A stretch of DNA of 5,457 bases. It comes from Candidatus Poribacteria bacterium. Lineage in GTDB: Bacteria > Poribacteria > WGA-4E > UBA9662. A model generated the notes under the pieces. That model saw nothing but the letters and a program-made list of their open reading frames with translations. It did not search any database and had not been told where the DNA came from. Position 1 is the first letter of the stretch, and each line of letters begins with the position of its first letter. This document shows, piece by piece, positions 1-5,457 of the stretch. A program made the position numbers and the translations under genes. The stretch covers positions 3,742 to 9,198 of the forward strand of contig PACG01000237.1 in the NCBI GenBank assembly GCA_002699335.1. The letters run 5' to 3'.

Positions 1-207
1 CCTGACACTCTATTTTTCGCCGCTGAATATATACAGCAAAATGTATGCCTAAACTAACACACCCCTACACAAGGTGTCAACTATTTTGGACATTAGGCAA
101 AGGTGCAGAACGTTGGACCTACGGTTGATGGGCACCTCTTTCTAAGTGAAACAGTAAGCGCAAGATTAGTGCCGACTATCGAACTGTAGCCGCTTATTGT
201 TTAACGT

Positions 208-235
208 TTGATAATTACCTTATCTGTGATATAAT
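208..235 (+). promoter_or_regulatory. sigma-70-type promoter of the three-gene operon
   Basis: A -35 box TTGATA at 208-213 matches the TTGACA consensus at five of six positions. A perfect -10 box TATAAT lies at 230-235 after a 16 bp spacer. Transcription would start near 242, giving a leader of about 30 nt before the oxygenase ATG at 271. The boxes are seen directly; promoter activity is inferred. Confidence 0.7.
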
Positions 236-259
236 CGGTTGTTAATACCGGGATGCTCT

Positions 260-263
260 GGAG
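260..263 (+). promoter_or_regulatory. ribosome binding site deciding the start of the first oxygenase
   Basis: GGAG at 260-263 stands 7 nt before the ATG at 271. The earlier in-frame ATG at 253 is only about 11 nt from the predicted transcription start. It has nothing but a GGG directly against it, too close to act as a Shine-Dalgarno. The start at 271 is therefore preferred. Confidence 0.65.
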
Positions 264-270
264 AAAGAAA

Positions 271-1128
271 ATGCTCAGTCAGTATCATATAGATCACCAA
301 ATTACGGAAGCTGAACTTCGCCAATTCAACGAAGACGGTCATTTGTTGGTCAAGAATGCGTTGCCTCCTGAAATGATAGAAAAATTGGAGGTCAAAGTCG
401 ATGCCATCCATCAATCTTATCTAGATCGAGGGTATGACCCATATACGAAGTCGGCTTTAACTGCCCATCAGAACTTTTTCTATCCTAATTTTTTGAAAGA
501 TGATCCAACCTTTACCGACCTGTTGGACTGGCCAGTGACCTTTCCGAAGGTCTGGGGGATTCTGGGTTGGAACATTTACTCTTACCACTCGCATCTTATT
601 GTGACACCACCTCGTCCCGCAGATGCAGACCGTTCCCCTCGTCCCCTAGGATGGCACCAAGACAGTGGTCGGGTCAACGTCGAAATGGAGTCGAGTCCAA
701 GACCTCGCTTGTCACTAAAGATTGTTTATTGGCTTTCTGACTGCTCTCAGCCTGGTAGAGGTAATTTCTACGTTTTGCCCGGTAGCCACCTTCGCGATCA
801 AATTGACAAACCAACTGATGGATCGCTGCCAGAAGAAGCGATGGTCGTTTTAGCTGAACCTGGCGATGCCGTCTTTTTTGATCGGCGGCTCTGGCACGCT
901 CGCTCCGAAAACGATTCAGAGATAACTCGCAAAGGTCTATTCTACGGTTACGGTTATCGATGGTTGCGACCTAAAGACGACATGACGATTCCTGAAGATC
1001 TATTCAAAATTAGTGATCCGATTCGCCAACAACTCTTAGGGGGTGGAACAAATGCTAACGGTCATTTTTCCCCCAAAGACACGGATGTCCCCCTCAAGAT
1101 TTGGCTGGAAAAACACAGCCTGATTTAG
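271..1128 (+). CDS. PhyH-family Fe(II)/2-oxoglutarate-dependent oxygenase (first copy)
   Basis: This is a 285-residue cytoplasmic protein of the phytanoyl-CoA dioxygenase family. The family uses O2 and 2-oxoglutarate to hydroxylate small molecules, releasing succinate and CO2. The iron ligands are visible: His129 and Asp131 in GWHQD, and the distal His209 in LWHAR. Arg220, eleven residues after the distal His, is the expected 2-oxoglutarate carboxylate binder, the same spacing as human PHYH (His264, Arg275). The intact HxD argues for hydroxylase rather than halogenase chemistry, because non-heme iron halogenases replace this Asp with Ala or Gly. No signal peptide or membrane segment is seen. 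It is first in an apparent operon, 36 bp before the dehydratase gene. An in-frame ATG at 253 would add six residues but lacks a proper ribosome binding site. Family assignment is firm; the substrate is unknown. Confidence 0.9.
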   Translation: MLSQYHIDHQITEAELRQFNEDGHLLVKNALPPEMIEKLEVKVDAIHQSYLDRGYDPYTKSALTAHQNFFYPNFLKDDPTFTDLLDWPVTFPKVWGILGWNIYSYHSHLIVTPPRPADADRSPRPLGWHQDSGRVNVEMESSPRPRLSLKIVYWLSDCSQPGRGNFYVLPGSHLRDQIDKPTDGSLPEEAMVVLAEPGDAVFFDRRLWHARSENDSEITRKGLFYGYGYRWLRPKDDMTIPEDLFKISDPIRQQLLGGGTNANGHFSPKDTDVPLKIWLEKHSLI

Positions 1129-1164
1129 TAGATCTGTTCTGCCATAAAAAACCGGGAACGCAAC

Positions 1165-2343
1165 ATGAAAATCGCGAAAATCGAGCAATTTTTTCCTCGT
1201 CGACGGATGCGGTTGGTTAAGATTACCACTGATAATGGAATTGTCGGCTGGGGTGAAACGACCTTAGAGGGAAAACCCCAAAGCACAATTGCCGCTGTCA
1301 ACGAACTGGCCGGCTATTTGATCGGCAAAGATCCACTGCGTATCGAACACCACTGGCAGCATATTTACAGATCTGCCTTTTTTAGAGGTGGTAATGTATT
1401 GATGTCAGCGCTGGCTGGTATCGACCAGGCACTGTGGGATATTGCGGGTAAGTTCTACCAAGTTCCAACTTATAAACTGCTGGGTGGGGCTGTCCGAGAC
1501 CGAATCCGAGTTTACGCCCATTGGGGTATCCACAACACTAGCGAAGCCAGCCTGGAGCAGGCTAGAAATCGGTTGGAGTGGTTGCAACAAAGCGGCTATA
1601 CCGCTTTTAAAAGTGGTCCTGGAGGGAAATGGCGTGCACACGAACCACCTGCCACCATTGACGCTTTTGTGGAAGCGGCCTGTCTGATGCGGGAGTGGGT
1701 TGGCAACGACACCGAACTCTGTTTTGACTTTCACGGCAAGATGACGCCGGCATTAGCCATTGAGGTCTGCCACCAACTGAAACAGATGCGCCCAATGTTT
1801 GTAGAAGAGCCGGTTCCGCAAGAGAATATAGACGCCCTCAAGCAGGTTTCTGATCATGTTCCGTTTCCTATTGCTACAGGTGAACGACTTCTCTCTCGTT
1901 GGGAGTTCCGGCAAATCTTTGAAAAACAGGCGGTCGCCTACATTCAGCCCGACGTTGCCCATGCCGGTGGAATCACCGAATTAAAGAAGATTGCCAATAT
2001 GGCCGAGATCTACTATATGCACATTATGCCGCATTGTGCGATTGGCCCGGTTGCCTTCTCAGCTTGTCTGCAGGTCGATGCGGTTGTCCCTAACTTCTTG
2101 ATTCAAGAGCAGGTCGATGCAGGCTTGGGAAGCGATCTATTCCAAACGTCCTGGCAAGTTGAGGACGGACACATTGAACTGCCGACTGCATCTGGTCTGG
2201 GCTTTGAAGTCGATGAAAAATTGGTTGAGCAGGATAATCGAATTACACAGGATAAGATGAATCTCCTTGGCCTGGTGGCGGGCGGCGAAGAAGAATTGGG
2301 GGGTGAATTTTATTACGAAGATGGTAGTGTCGCCGATTGGTAA
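1165..2343 (+). CDS. dgoD-like: D-galactonate dehydratase-like enolase-superfamily enzyme
   Basis: This 392-residue enzyme of the mandelate racemase/enolase superfamily probably dehydrates an aldonate such as D-galactonate to its 2-keto-3-deoxy acid, using Mg2+. The N-terminal capping domain (about 1-115) includes LMSALAGIDQALWDI at 79-93, and the barrel follows. Metal ligands appear as Asp188 (FDFHG), Glu214 (VEEP) and Glu240 (TGER). Catalytic His190 and His290 (MPHC) and Glu315 (LIQE) are present. All have the same mutual spacing as Asp183, His185, Glu209, Glu235, His285 and Glu310 that I recall for E. coli DgoD. The start MKI and the end GSVADW also resemble DgoD (GalD, about 382 residues). 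A GGGA at 1154-1157 is a modest ribosome binding site. Related sugar-acid dehydratases share much of this active site, so galactonate is the best guess rather than proven. Confidence 0.85.
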   Translation: MKIAKIEQFFPRRRMRLVKITTDNGIVGWGETTLEGKPQSTIAAVNELAGYLIGKDPLRIEHHWQHIYRSAFFRGGNVLMSALAGIDQALWDIAGKFYQVPTYKLLGGAVRDRIRVYAHWGIHNTSEASLEQARNRLEWLQQSGYTAFKSGPGGKWRAHEPPATIDAFVEAACLMREWVGNDTELCFDFHGKMTPALAIEVCHQLKQMRPMFVEEPVPQENIDALKQVSDHVPFPIATGERLLSRWEFRQIFEKQAVAYIQPDVAHAGGITELKKIANMAEIYYMHIMPHCAIGPVAFSACLQVDAVVPNFLIQEQVDAGLGSDLFQTSWQVEDGHIELPTASGLGFEVDEKLVEQDNRITQDKMNLLGLVAGGEEELGGEFYYEDGSVADW

Positions 2344-2409
2344 ATTAGTGGTTGAAGATTACGACCAAACTTTAACTGAACAGAACAAGATAAAGAAGAG
2401 AGAGAAACT

Positions 2410-3912
2410 ATGAGTCTACTCTCAATTGATGTTGGTACGACAGGCTGCAAAGTAATTGCCTTCAACGAGGAAGGTAAGATTTTAGCCCATGCTTACGGTG
2501 AATATCCACTAATTCACACCCGGCCAGGTTGGTCTGAACTCGACAGCCAACTGGTTTGGCAGAAAGTGTCGGATGGGATTCGATCAGTTGCCAAGCAGAC
2601 CCAAAAAGATCCTATAGAAGCGATTAGTGTGGCCAGTCAAGGTGAAGCGGTAACGCCAATCTCAAAAACGGGTCGGATTCTGGATCATGCTATCACCTCG
2701 TTCGATTCTCGAACCACAGGTATTTCAGACCAGATTGAGCAGCAAATCAGCAAACTGGAAATTATGCAGATCACCGGCGTGCCGTTGAGCGATATCACCA
2801 CGGTAGCTAAGTTGATCTGGCTTCAGCGGAAAAAACCCGGGATCTACAAGCAAACACGGAAGTTCCTTGGCTTTGAGGATTTTATTTATCATCAACTCGG
2901 CATCTCTCCGGTGGCTGTTGATTATTCTTTAGCCGCACGAACGATGGCTTTTGATATTCTGAACAAACGCTGGTCAGAACGGATGGCTAAGGTGGCAAAC
3001 ATAGATTTAGATCTTTTTGCCCAACCGGTTCCTTCAGGAACCGTAATTGGCCAAATTAGTTCAACGGTAGCGCAAGATCTAGGCTTGTCCAAATCCGTAG
3101 TCAGCGTGACGGGAGGACACGATCAACCCTGCGGTGCGCTCGGAGCCGGCATTATCGATCACGGCCATGCCATGGATGCCACGGGAACGGTTGAGTGCAT
3201 AGCTCCAGCTTTTACTGAACCCGTTTTAAATCAGGCGATGATCGACGGTAATTTCTGTTGTTATCCACATACGGTGGAAGGTCTCTTTGTCACGTTAGGG
3301 TTTGTCTCCAGTGGTGGGGTAATTCTACGTTGGTTCCGCGACAACTTTGCGCAAACAGAGGTTGCCCAAGCCGAAGCCAACGGTCAGGATGTTTATGATC
3401 TACTGCTGGATTCAATGCCCGAAGAGCCCTCGCCTGTTATGTTAGTGCCACACTTTACAGGCTCTGGCACGCCAACACTAGATCTAAATGCCAAGGGTGC
3501 TATACTAGGGCTAACACTGAGTACCACAAAATCGGACCTTGTCAAAGCCGTTCTAGAAGGTATCAGCTTTGAGATTAAACACAACCTCAATCTGCTGGCG
3601 TTAGCCGGGGTGGAGATTAACGAGATTCGTGCTATTGGTGGTGGCGCGAAGTCGGAGAAGTGGCTTCAACTCAAAGCCGATATTTTCGGCAAAAACGTGG
3701 TTGCTCTCGATGTATCAGAAGGCGTTTGTATGGGAGCGGCAATTCTAGCGGGCACCGCTATCGGGAAATATGACAGCGTTCGAGAGGCAGTTCAAACCCT
3801 AATCCACCCTAAAAAGGTTTACGAACCCGATCCACAACAGCATCAACGGTATTTAGGGCGAATGGAGACCTACACCCGGATCTACGACGCCATCAAACCG
3901 GTTACCCCTTAG
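2410..3912 (+). CDS. FGGY-family carbohydrate kinase, xylulokinase-like
   Basis: This 500-residue protein has the usual FGGY kinase length. It has the two actin-like domains, roughly 1-247 and 255-450. The phosphate-binding loop IDVGTTGCK lies at 6-14. The catalytic Asp is Asp238 in GGHDQPCGA, equivalent to the Asp of GGGDN in XylB. The adenosine loop AIGGGAKS lies at 408-415. Residues 363-383 fit the second FGGY signature, ending AVLE. It should transfer phosphate from ATP to a sugar, ketose or polyol. The GQMHG motif typical of D-xylulose kinases is replaced by SQGEA at 76-80, so the substrate is probably not D-xylulose. It follows the dehydratase after 66 bp, preceded by an AG-rich ribosome binding region at about 2394-2407. 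Annotation pipelines would probably call it xylulokinase, which I consider too specific. Confidence 0.85.
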   Translation: MSLLSIDVGTTGCKVIAFNEEGKILAHAYGEYPLIHTRPGWSELDSQLVWQKVSDGIRSVAKQTQKDPIEAISVASQGEAVTPISKTGRILDHAITSFDSRTTGISDQIEQQISKLEIMQITGVPLSDITTVAKLIWLQRKKPGIYKQTRKFLGFEDFIYHQLGISPVAVDYSLAARTMAFDILNKRWSERMAKVANIDLDLFAQPVPSGTVIGQISSTVAQDLGLSKSVVSVTGGHDQPCGALGAGIIDHGHAMDATGTVECIAPAFTEPVLNQAMIDGNFCCYPHTVEGLFVTLGFVSSGGVILRWFRDNFAQTEVAQAEANGQDVYDLLLDSMPEEPSPVMLVPHFTGSGTPTLDLNAKGAILGLTLSTTKSDLVKAVLEGISFEIKHNLNLLALAGVEINEIRAIGGGAKSEKWLQLKADIFGKNVVALDVSEGVCMGAAILAGTAIGKYDSVREAVQTLIHPKKVYEPDPQQHQRYLGRMETYTRIYDAIKPVTP

Positions 3913-4691
3913 GACGGGAACGATGGCAGCGAAGAATAGCGATTGTAACCGTTGGTGAGATCTTGTCCACGGAGCAGATAAATCTGGTGAGACAGATTGG
4001 CTTTAGCATCGTTACAGCGAACACTAGCAGGCATATAGCGCATAGTATAACCACACCGGCGTTGCTGAGACGTATTAGCGTTTGAACCGTGAATGGTGAA
4101 GGCTTTATGAAAGTGGCATTCACCCACCGCCAATTCCAAATCGACCACTTTTGACGGGTCTCGATCTTCGGTTACCACTTCACTACCAAACAGATTTTCA
4201 CTTCGGGTGGCAACTGTTTGGTAGCGTAAATCTTGGTCTCTGTGGCTACCTGCAATGACGCGCATGCAGCCGTTCTCTACCTGCGAAGCATCCACCGCTA
4301 ACCACATGGTAATGACGTCCATCGGTTCTAGTCGATTGCCCCAATAAACGCCATCCTGATGCCATGGCACGGCTAGTCCATCATTACATCGTTTACTGAT
4401 AAAATGGCTCGACCATAACACAATATCGGGGCCGATGAACCGCTCGATTACGTCTAGCACCCGTGGGTGAGCTAAATAATTGAACAAAAATGGATGTTGG
4501 AAGTGAGGCGTATCCATCTGTTCTGGGCGCTTATTTTCAGGTAAGTCGACAATCATTTGATCGACGTATGCGTACAGCTGATCCAACTCAGCTTTGGTAA
4601 AGATACGGCCAAATGTCAGATACCCGTTTTGTTGGTAAAAGTCAACCTGTTGGTCTGTAACTTCTGTTGCTAGCTCCCACTCTTTTGTCAT
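3909..4691 (-). CDS. PhyH-family Fe(II)/2-oxoglutarate-dependent oxygenase (second copy)
   Basis: This 260-residue cytoplasmic oxygenase of the phytanoyl-CoA dioxygenase family carries His111 and Asp113 (PWHQD) and distal His201 (TIHGS) as iron ligands. Arg212, again eleven residues after the distal His, is the likely 2-oxoglutarate binder. NGCMRVIAGSH at 140-150 is a typical core-strand motif, and the N-terminal segment about the QNGYL motif (21-25) is also usual for the family. It differs strongly in length and in the residues flanking the motifs from the plus-strand oxygenase, so the two are not recent duplicates. The ATG at 4691 is preceded by AGGA at 4703-4700 with an 8 nt gap. The TAA (3911-3909) overlaps the kinase TAG by 4 bp, tail to tail. 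The substrate is unknown; ectoine hydroxylase-like or other small-molecule hydroxylation would suit the family. Confidence 0.9.
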   Translation of the reverse strand: MTKEWELATEVTDQQVDFYQQNGYLTFGRIFTKAELDQLYAYVDQMIVDLPENKRPEQMDTPHFQHPFLFNYLAHPRVLDVIERFIGPDIVLWSSHFISKRCNDGLAVPWHQDGVYWGNRLEPMDVITMWLAVDASQVENGCMRVIAGSHRDQDLRYQTVATRSENLFGSEVVTEDRDPSKVVDLELAVGECHFHKAFTIHGSNANTSQQRRCGYTMRYMPASVRCNDAKANLSHQIYLLRGQDLTNGYNRYSSLPSFPS

Positions 4692-4699
4692 GTTCCCGT

Positions 4700-4703
4700 T
4701 CCT
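4700..4703 (-). promoter_or_regulatory. ribosome binding site of the second oxygenase
   Basis: On the minus strand AGGA (4703 down to 4700) lies 8 nt before the ATG that begins at 4691. This supports that start. A GGGA further down sits only 2 nt from the ATG and is too close to act. Confidence 0.6.
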
Positions 4704-4786
4704 ATGTTAAAGTCTAGTCATAACTCTCTCACCGATTTAAACTCGTCCGTTTTTTCCTGATACAGTAGGGGTTTAAACGATTCTTA

Positions 4787-4826
4787 ACACACTATAACAG
4801 ACACTATTCTGTGTCGTCAAGTGTGT
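4787..4826. repeat. nested inverted repeats over the minus-strand promoter (candidate operator)
   Basis: Inner arms GACAC (4800-4804) and GTGTC (4811-4815) flank 6 nt and fall almost wholly within the spacer between the -35 and -10 boxes. Outer arms ACACAC (4787-4792) and GTGTGT (4821-4826) are centred within 1 bp of the inner pair. ACACTAT also occurs twice as a direct repeat, at 4789-4795 and 4801-4807, 12 bp apart. Placement over promoter elements suggests a repressor site. No regulator gene is in the window. Confidence 0.4.
4791..4820 (-). promoter_or_regulatory. candidate sigma-70 promoter of the second oxygenase
   Basis: Read on the minus strand, TTGACG (4820 down to 4815) and TATAGT (4796 down to 4791) each match the sigma-70 consensus at five of six positions. 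They are separated by 18 bp. Transcription would start near 4784, leaving a leader of about 93 nt before the ATG. Activity is inferred from sequence only. Confidence 0.55.
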
Positions 4827-4834
4827 CTTTTTGA

Positions 4835-4933
4835 GTCCTAACCACCTTATTTGAATTGCAGGATCAGGATCCAGAGGTTCGTGCATCTACGGTAAGGGCA
4901 TTAGTATCGACTGGTGAAACCGTTTCGGTTTGA
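4835..4933 (+). pseudogene. HEAT-repeat protein remnant
   Basis: The plus frame starting at 4835 reads VLTTLFELQD, then QDPEVRASTVRALVSTGET, and stops at TGA 4931-4933. The DPEVRA..VRAL..GE pattern is typical of one HEAT or PBS-lyase-type helical repeat, a protein-binding scaffold unit. Only about one repeat is left. A stop (4832-4834) lies just upstream, and no start codon with a ribosome binding site is present. In another frame GLIQ (4927-4938), followed by a stop, could be the next helix. I read this as a gene fragment. A minus-strand open frame over the same bases resembles no family I know and is treated as a shadow. One repeat is short, so chance similarity is possible. Confidence 0.5.
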
Positions 4934-5113
4934 TTCAATAGGTTGTTGTTAATCCAGACCAATTTCAAATGCAAGAGGGGCGGTTGACCGAGCCAGTAGT
5001 TGTTCACGTTGCCCGAACTAGACGTGCTATCTATTATGCTCAGTGCTGAAACGGTCAATCGAGTCTTGTCGGCAGCCGGAGACAAGAGTCACTATTGGAA
5101 CTTAATATAAAAT
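4934..5113. other. stretch with no recognisable gene
   Basis: All frames were read by eye. A plus frame (about 4942-5049) and a minus open frame (5085 down to 4864, TTG start) stay open but match no family I recognise and lack convincing ribosome binding sites. It could be further decayed HEAT-protein sequence, or the degenerated upstream part of the glycyl radical enzyme that follows. I cannot decide which. Confidence 0.4.
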
Positions 5114-5457
5114 ATGATGGAACAGATTAGACATTTCTGAAGTCTGTTCCGCTATTATGGACCACCAAGTTCCTTCTGGGAAGCGTCTGTGGTTTGTTGT
5201 TCTGCTAGCTAGTGGGAATAGTACCAATTGGCAGACTGGATGGGTTTCTGTATCCGTTTTATAAGAAGGGTATTCAGAATGGAACATTGACAAAAACGAA
5301 ACACAGGAGCTCTTGGAGTGTCTCTGGATTAAGTCCAATATGAGGGGGCAGCAGCGTGGTTGGAAGGCCTATAACAGCGGGAATAACATCGTCGTTGGGG
5401 AACTGACGACTGGTGGAAGGGGACACCAATAAACTTTCTTATATGTGTCTGAATACG
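5114..5457 (+). pseudogene. decayed glycyl radical enzyme (pyruvate formate-lyase-like), partial at right edge
   Basis: Four pieces in shifting plus frames match the conserved middle of the PFL-like domain, in family order. First, PPSSFWEA (5162-5185), preceded by MMEQIRHF and an in-frame TGA (5138-5140) and followed by TAG (5210-5212). Second, GRLDGFLYPFYKKGIQNGT (5230-5286), with TLTK after it. Third, ETQELLECLWIK (5298-5333), continuing to NNIVVGELTTGG. Fourth, DTNKLSYMCLNT (5422-5457), the family's DATNELSYxCL motif. Frame changes occur between 5212 and 5221, at about 5295 (one base lost) and at about 5421. The gap between FWEA and GRLD is shorter than usual for the family. Intact relatives, of about 800 residues, include glycerol dehydratase and choline TMA-lyase. 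The catalytic Cys and radical Gly would lie beyond the window, so the original substrate cannot be told. It is not functional as written. Confidence 0.85.

Noticed and set aside
1..57. Possible C-terminal tail of an upstream plus-strand gene
   Set aside because: Two frames are open from the edge (stops at 50-52 and 55-57). Neither tail is recognisable, so no choice can be supported.
75..80. Perfect TTGACA on the minus strand near the left edge
   Set aside because: At 16-18 bp distance the -10 position is poor (TTAGTT or TAGTTT), and no start codon for a divergent gene lies within the window.
1405..1962. Several open frames on either strand inside the dehydratase gene
   Set aside because: These are shadows of a well-conserved enolase-superfamily gene and have no start signals or motifs.
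3902..4123. Minus-strand 73-codon frame with a hydrophobic stretch
   Set aside because: It lies inside the second oxygenase in another frame on the same strand, and the oxygenase has intact catalytic motifs there.
4728..4755. Possible rho-independent terminator ending in six T
   Set aside because: The stem before the T run is AT-rich and imperfect, and no plus-strand gene ends just upstream.
4880..4900. GGTTCG-like piece suggesting a tRNA T-arm
   Set aside because: No acceptor stem, anticodon arm or cloverleaf can be folded around it. The HEAT-like reading explains it better.
4864..5085. Minus-strand open frame of 73 codons with a TTG start
   Set aside because: It has a stop just upstream, no ribosome binding site and no family resemblance. 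It is antisense to the HEAT-like fragment, which carries a recognisable motif.
5102..5338. Minus-strand open frame of 78 codons
   Set aside because: It lies antisense to the glycyl radical enzyme remnant, which matches the family in order over four segments.
1..5457. CRISPR array, insertion sequence or rRNA
   Set aside because: No regularly spaced repeats, transposase motifs, terminal inverted repeats or rRNA-like segments were seen.

Overview
The window looks like bacterial chromosome. It has compact genes with Shine-Dalgarno sites, a near-consensus sigma-70-type promoter and short intergenic gaps. Base composition is roughly even by eye. I cannot name the organism from sequence alone. The mix of phytanoyl-CoA dioxygenase (PhyH) family oxygenases, an enolase-superfamily sugar-acid dehydratase and an FGGY kinase resembles the accessory catabolic gene content known from uncultured marine bacteria such as Poribacteria or SAR202 Chloroflexi. 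That comparison is a low-confidence inference.

Layout. Positions 1-207 hold no gene I can support. A promoter at 208-235 (TTGATA, 16 bp, TATAAT) drives an apparent plus-strand operon of three intact genes: a PhyH-family Fe(II)/2-oxoglutarate oxygenase (271-1128), a D-galactonate dehydratase-like enolase-superfamily enzyme (1165-2343) and an FGGY carbohydrate kinase (2410-3912). A second, clearly different PhyH-family oxygenase (3909-4691) lies convergently on the minus strand. Its stop overlaps the kinase stop by 4 bp. It has its own candidate promoter, at 4791-4820, which contains nested inverted repeats. From about 4835 to the right edge no intact gene remains. That stretch holds a short HEAT-repeat remnant (4835-4933), then nothing recognisable, then a clearly decayed glycyl radical enzyme of the pyruvate formate-lyase-like type (5114-5457). 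The latter is broken by stops and frameshifts and runs off the edge.

How the genes may work together. The dehydratase should turn an aldonate-type sugar acid into a 2-keto-3-deoxy acid, and the kinase should phosphorylate a sugar or polyol. The first oxygenase could prepare or unmask the substrate by hydroxylation. No aldolase, transporter or regulator lies inside the window, so the pathway is incomplete here and the substrate is unknown. All three plus-strand enzymes and the minus-strand oxygenase keep the catalytic residues I could check, in contrast with the gene graveyard next door. An O2-dependent gene set therefore sits directly beside the ruins of an O2-sensitive enzyme.
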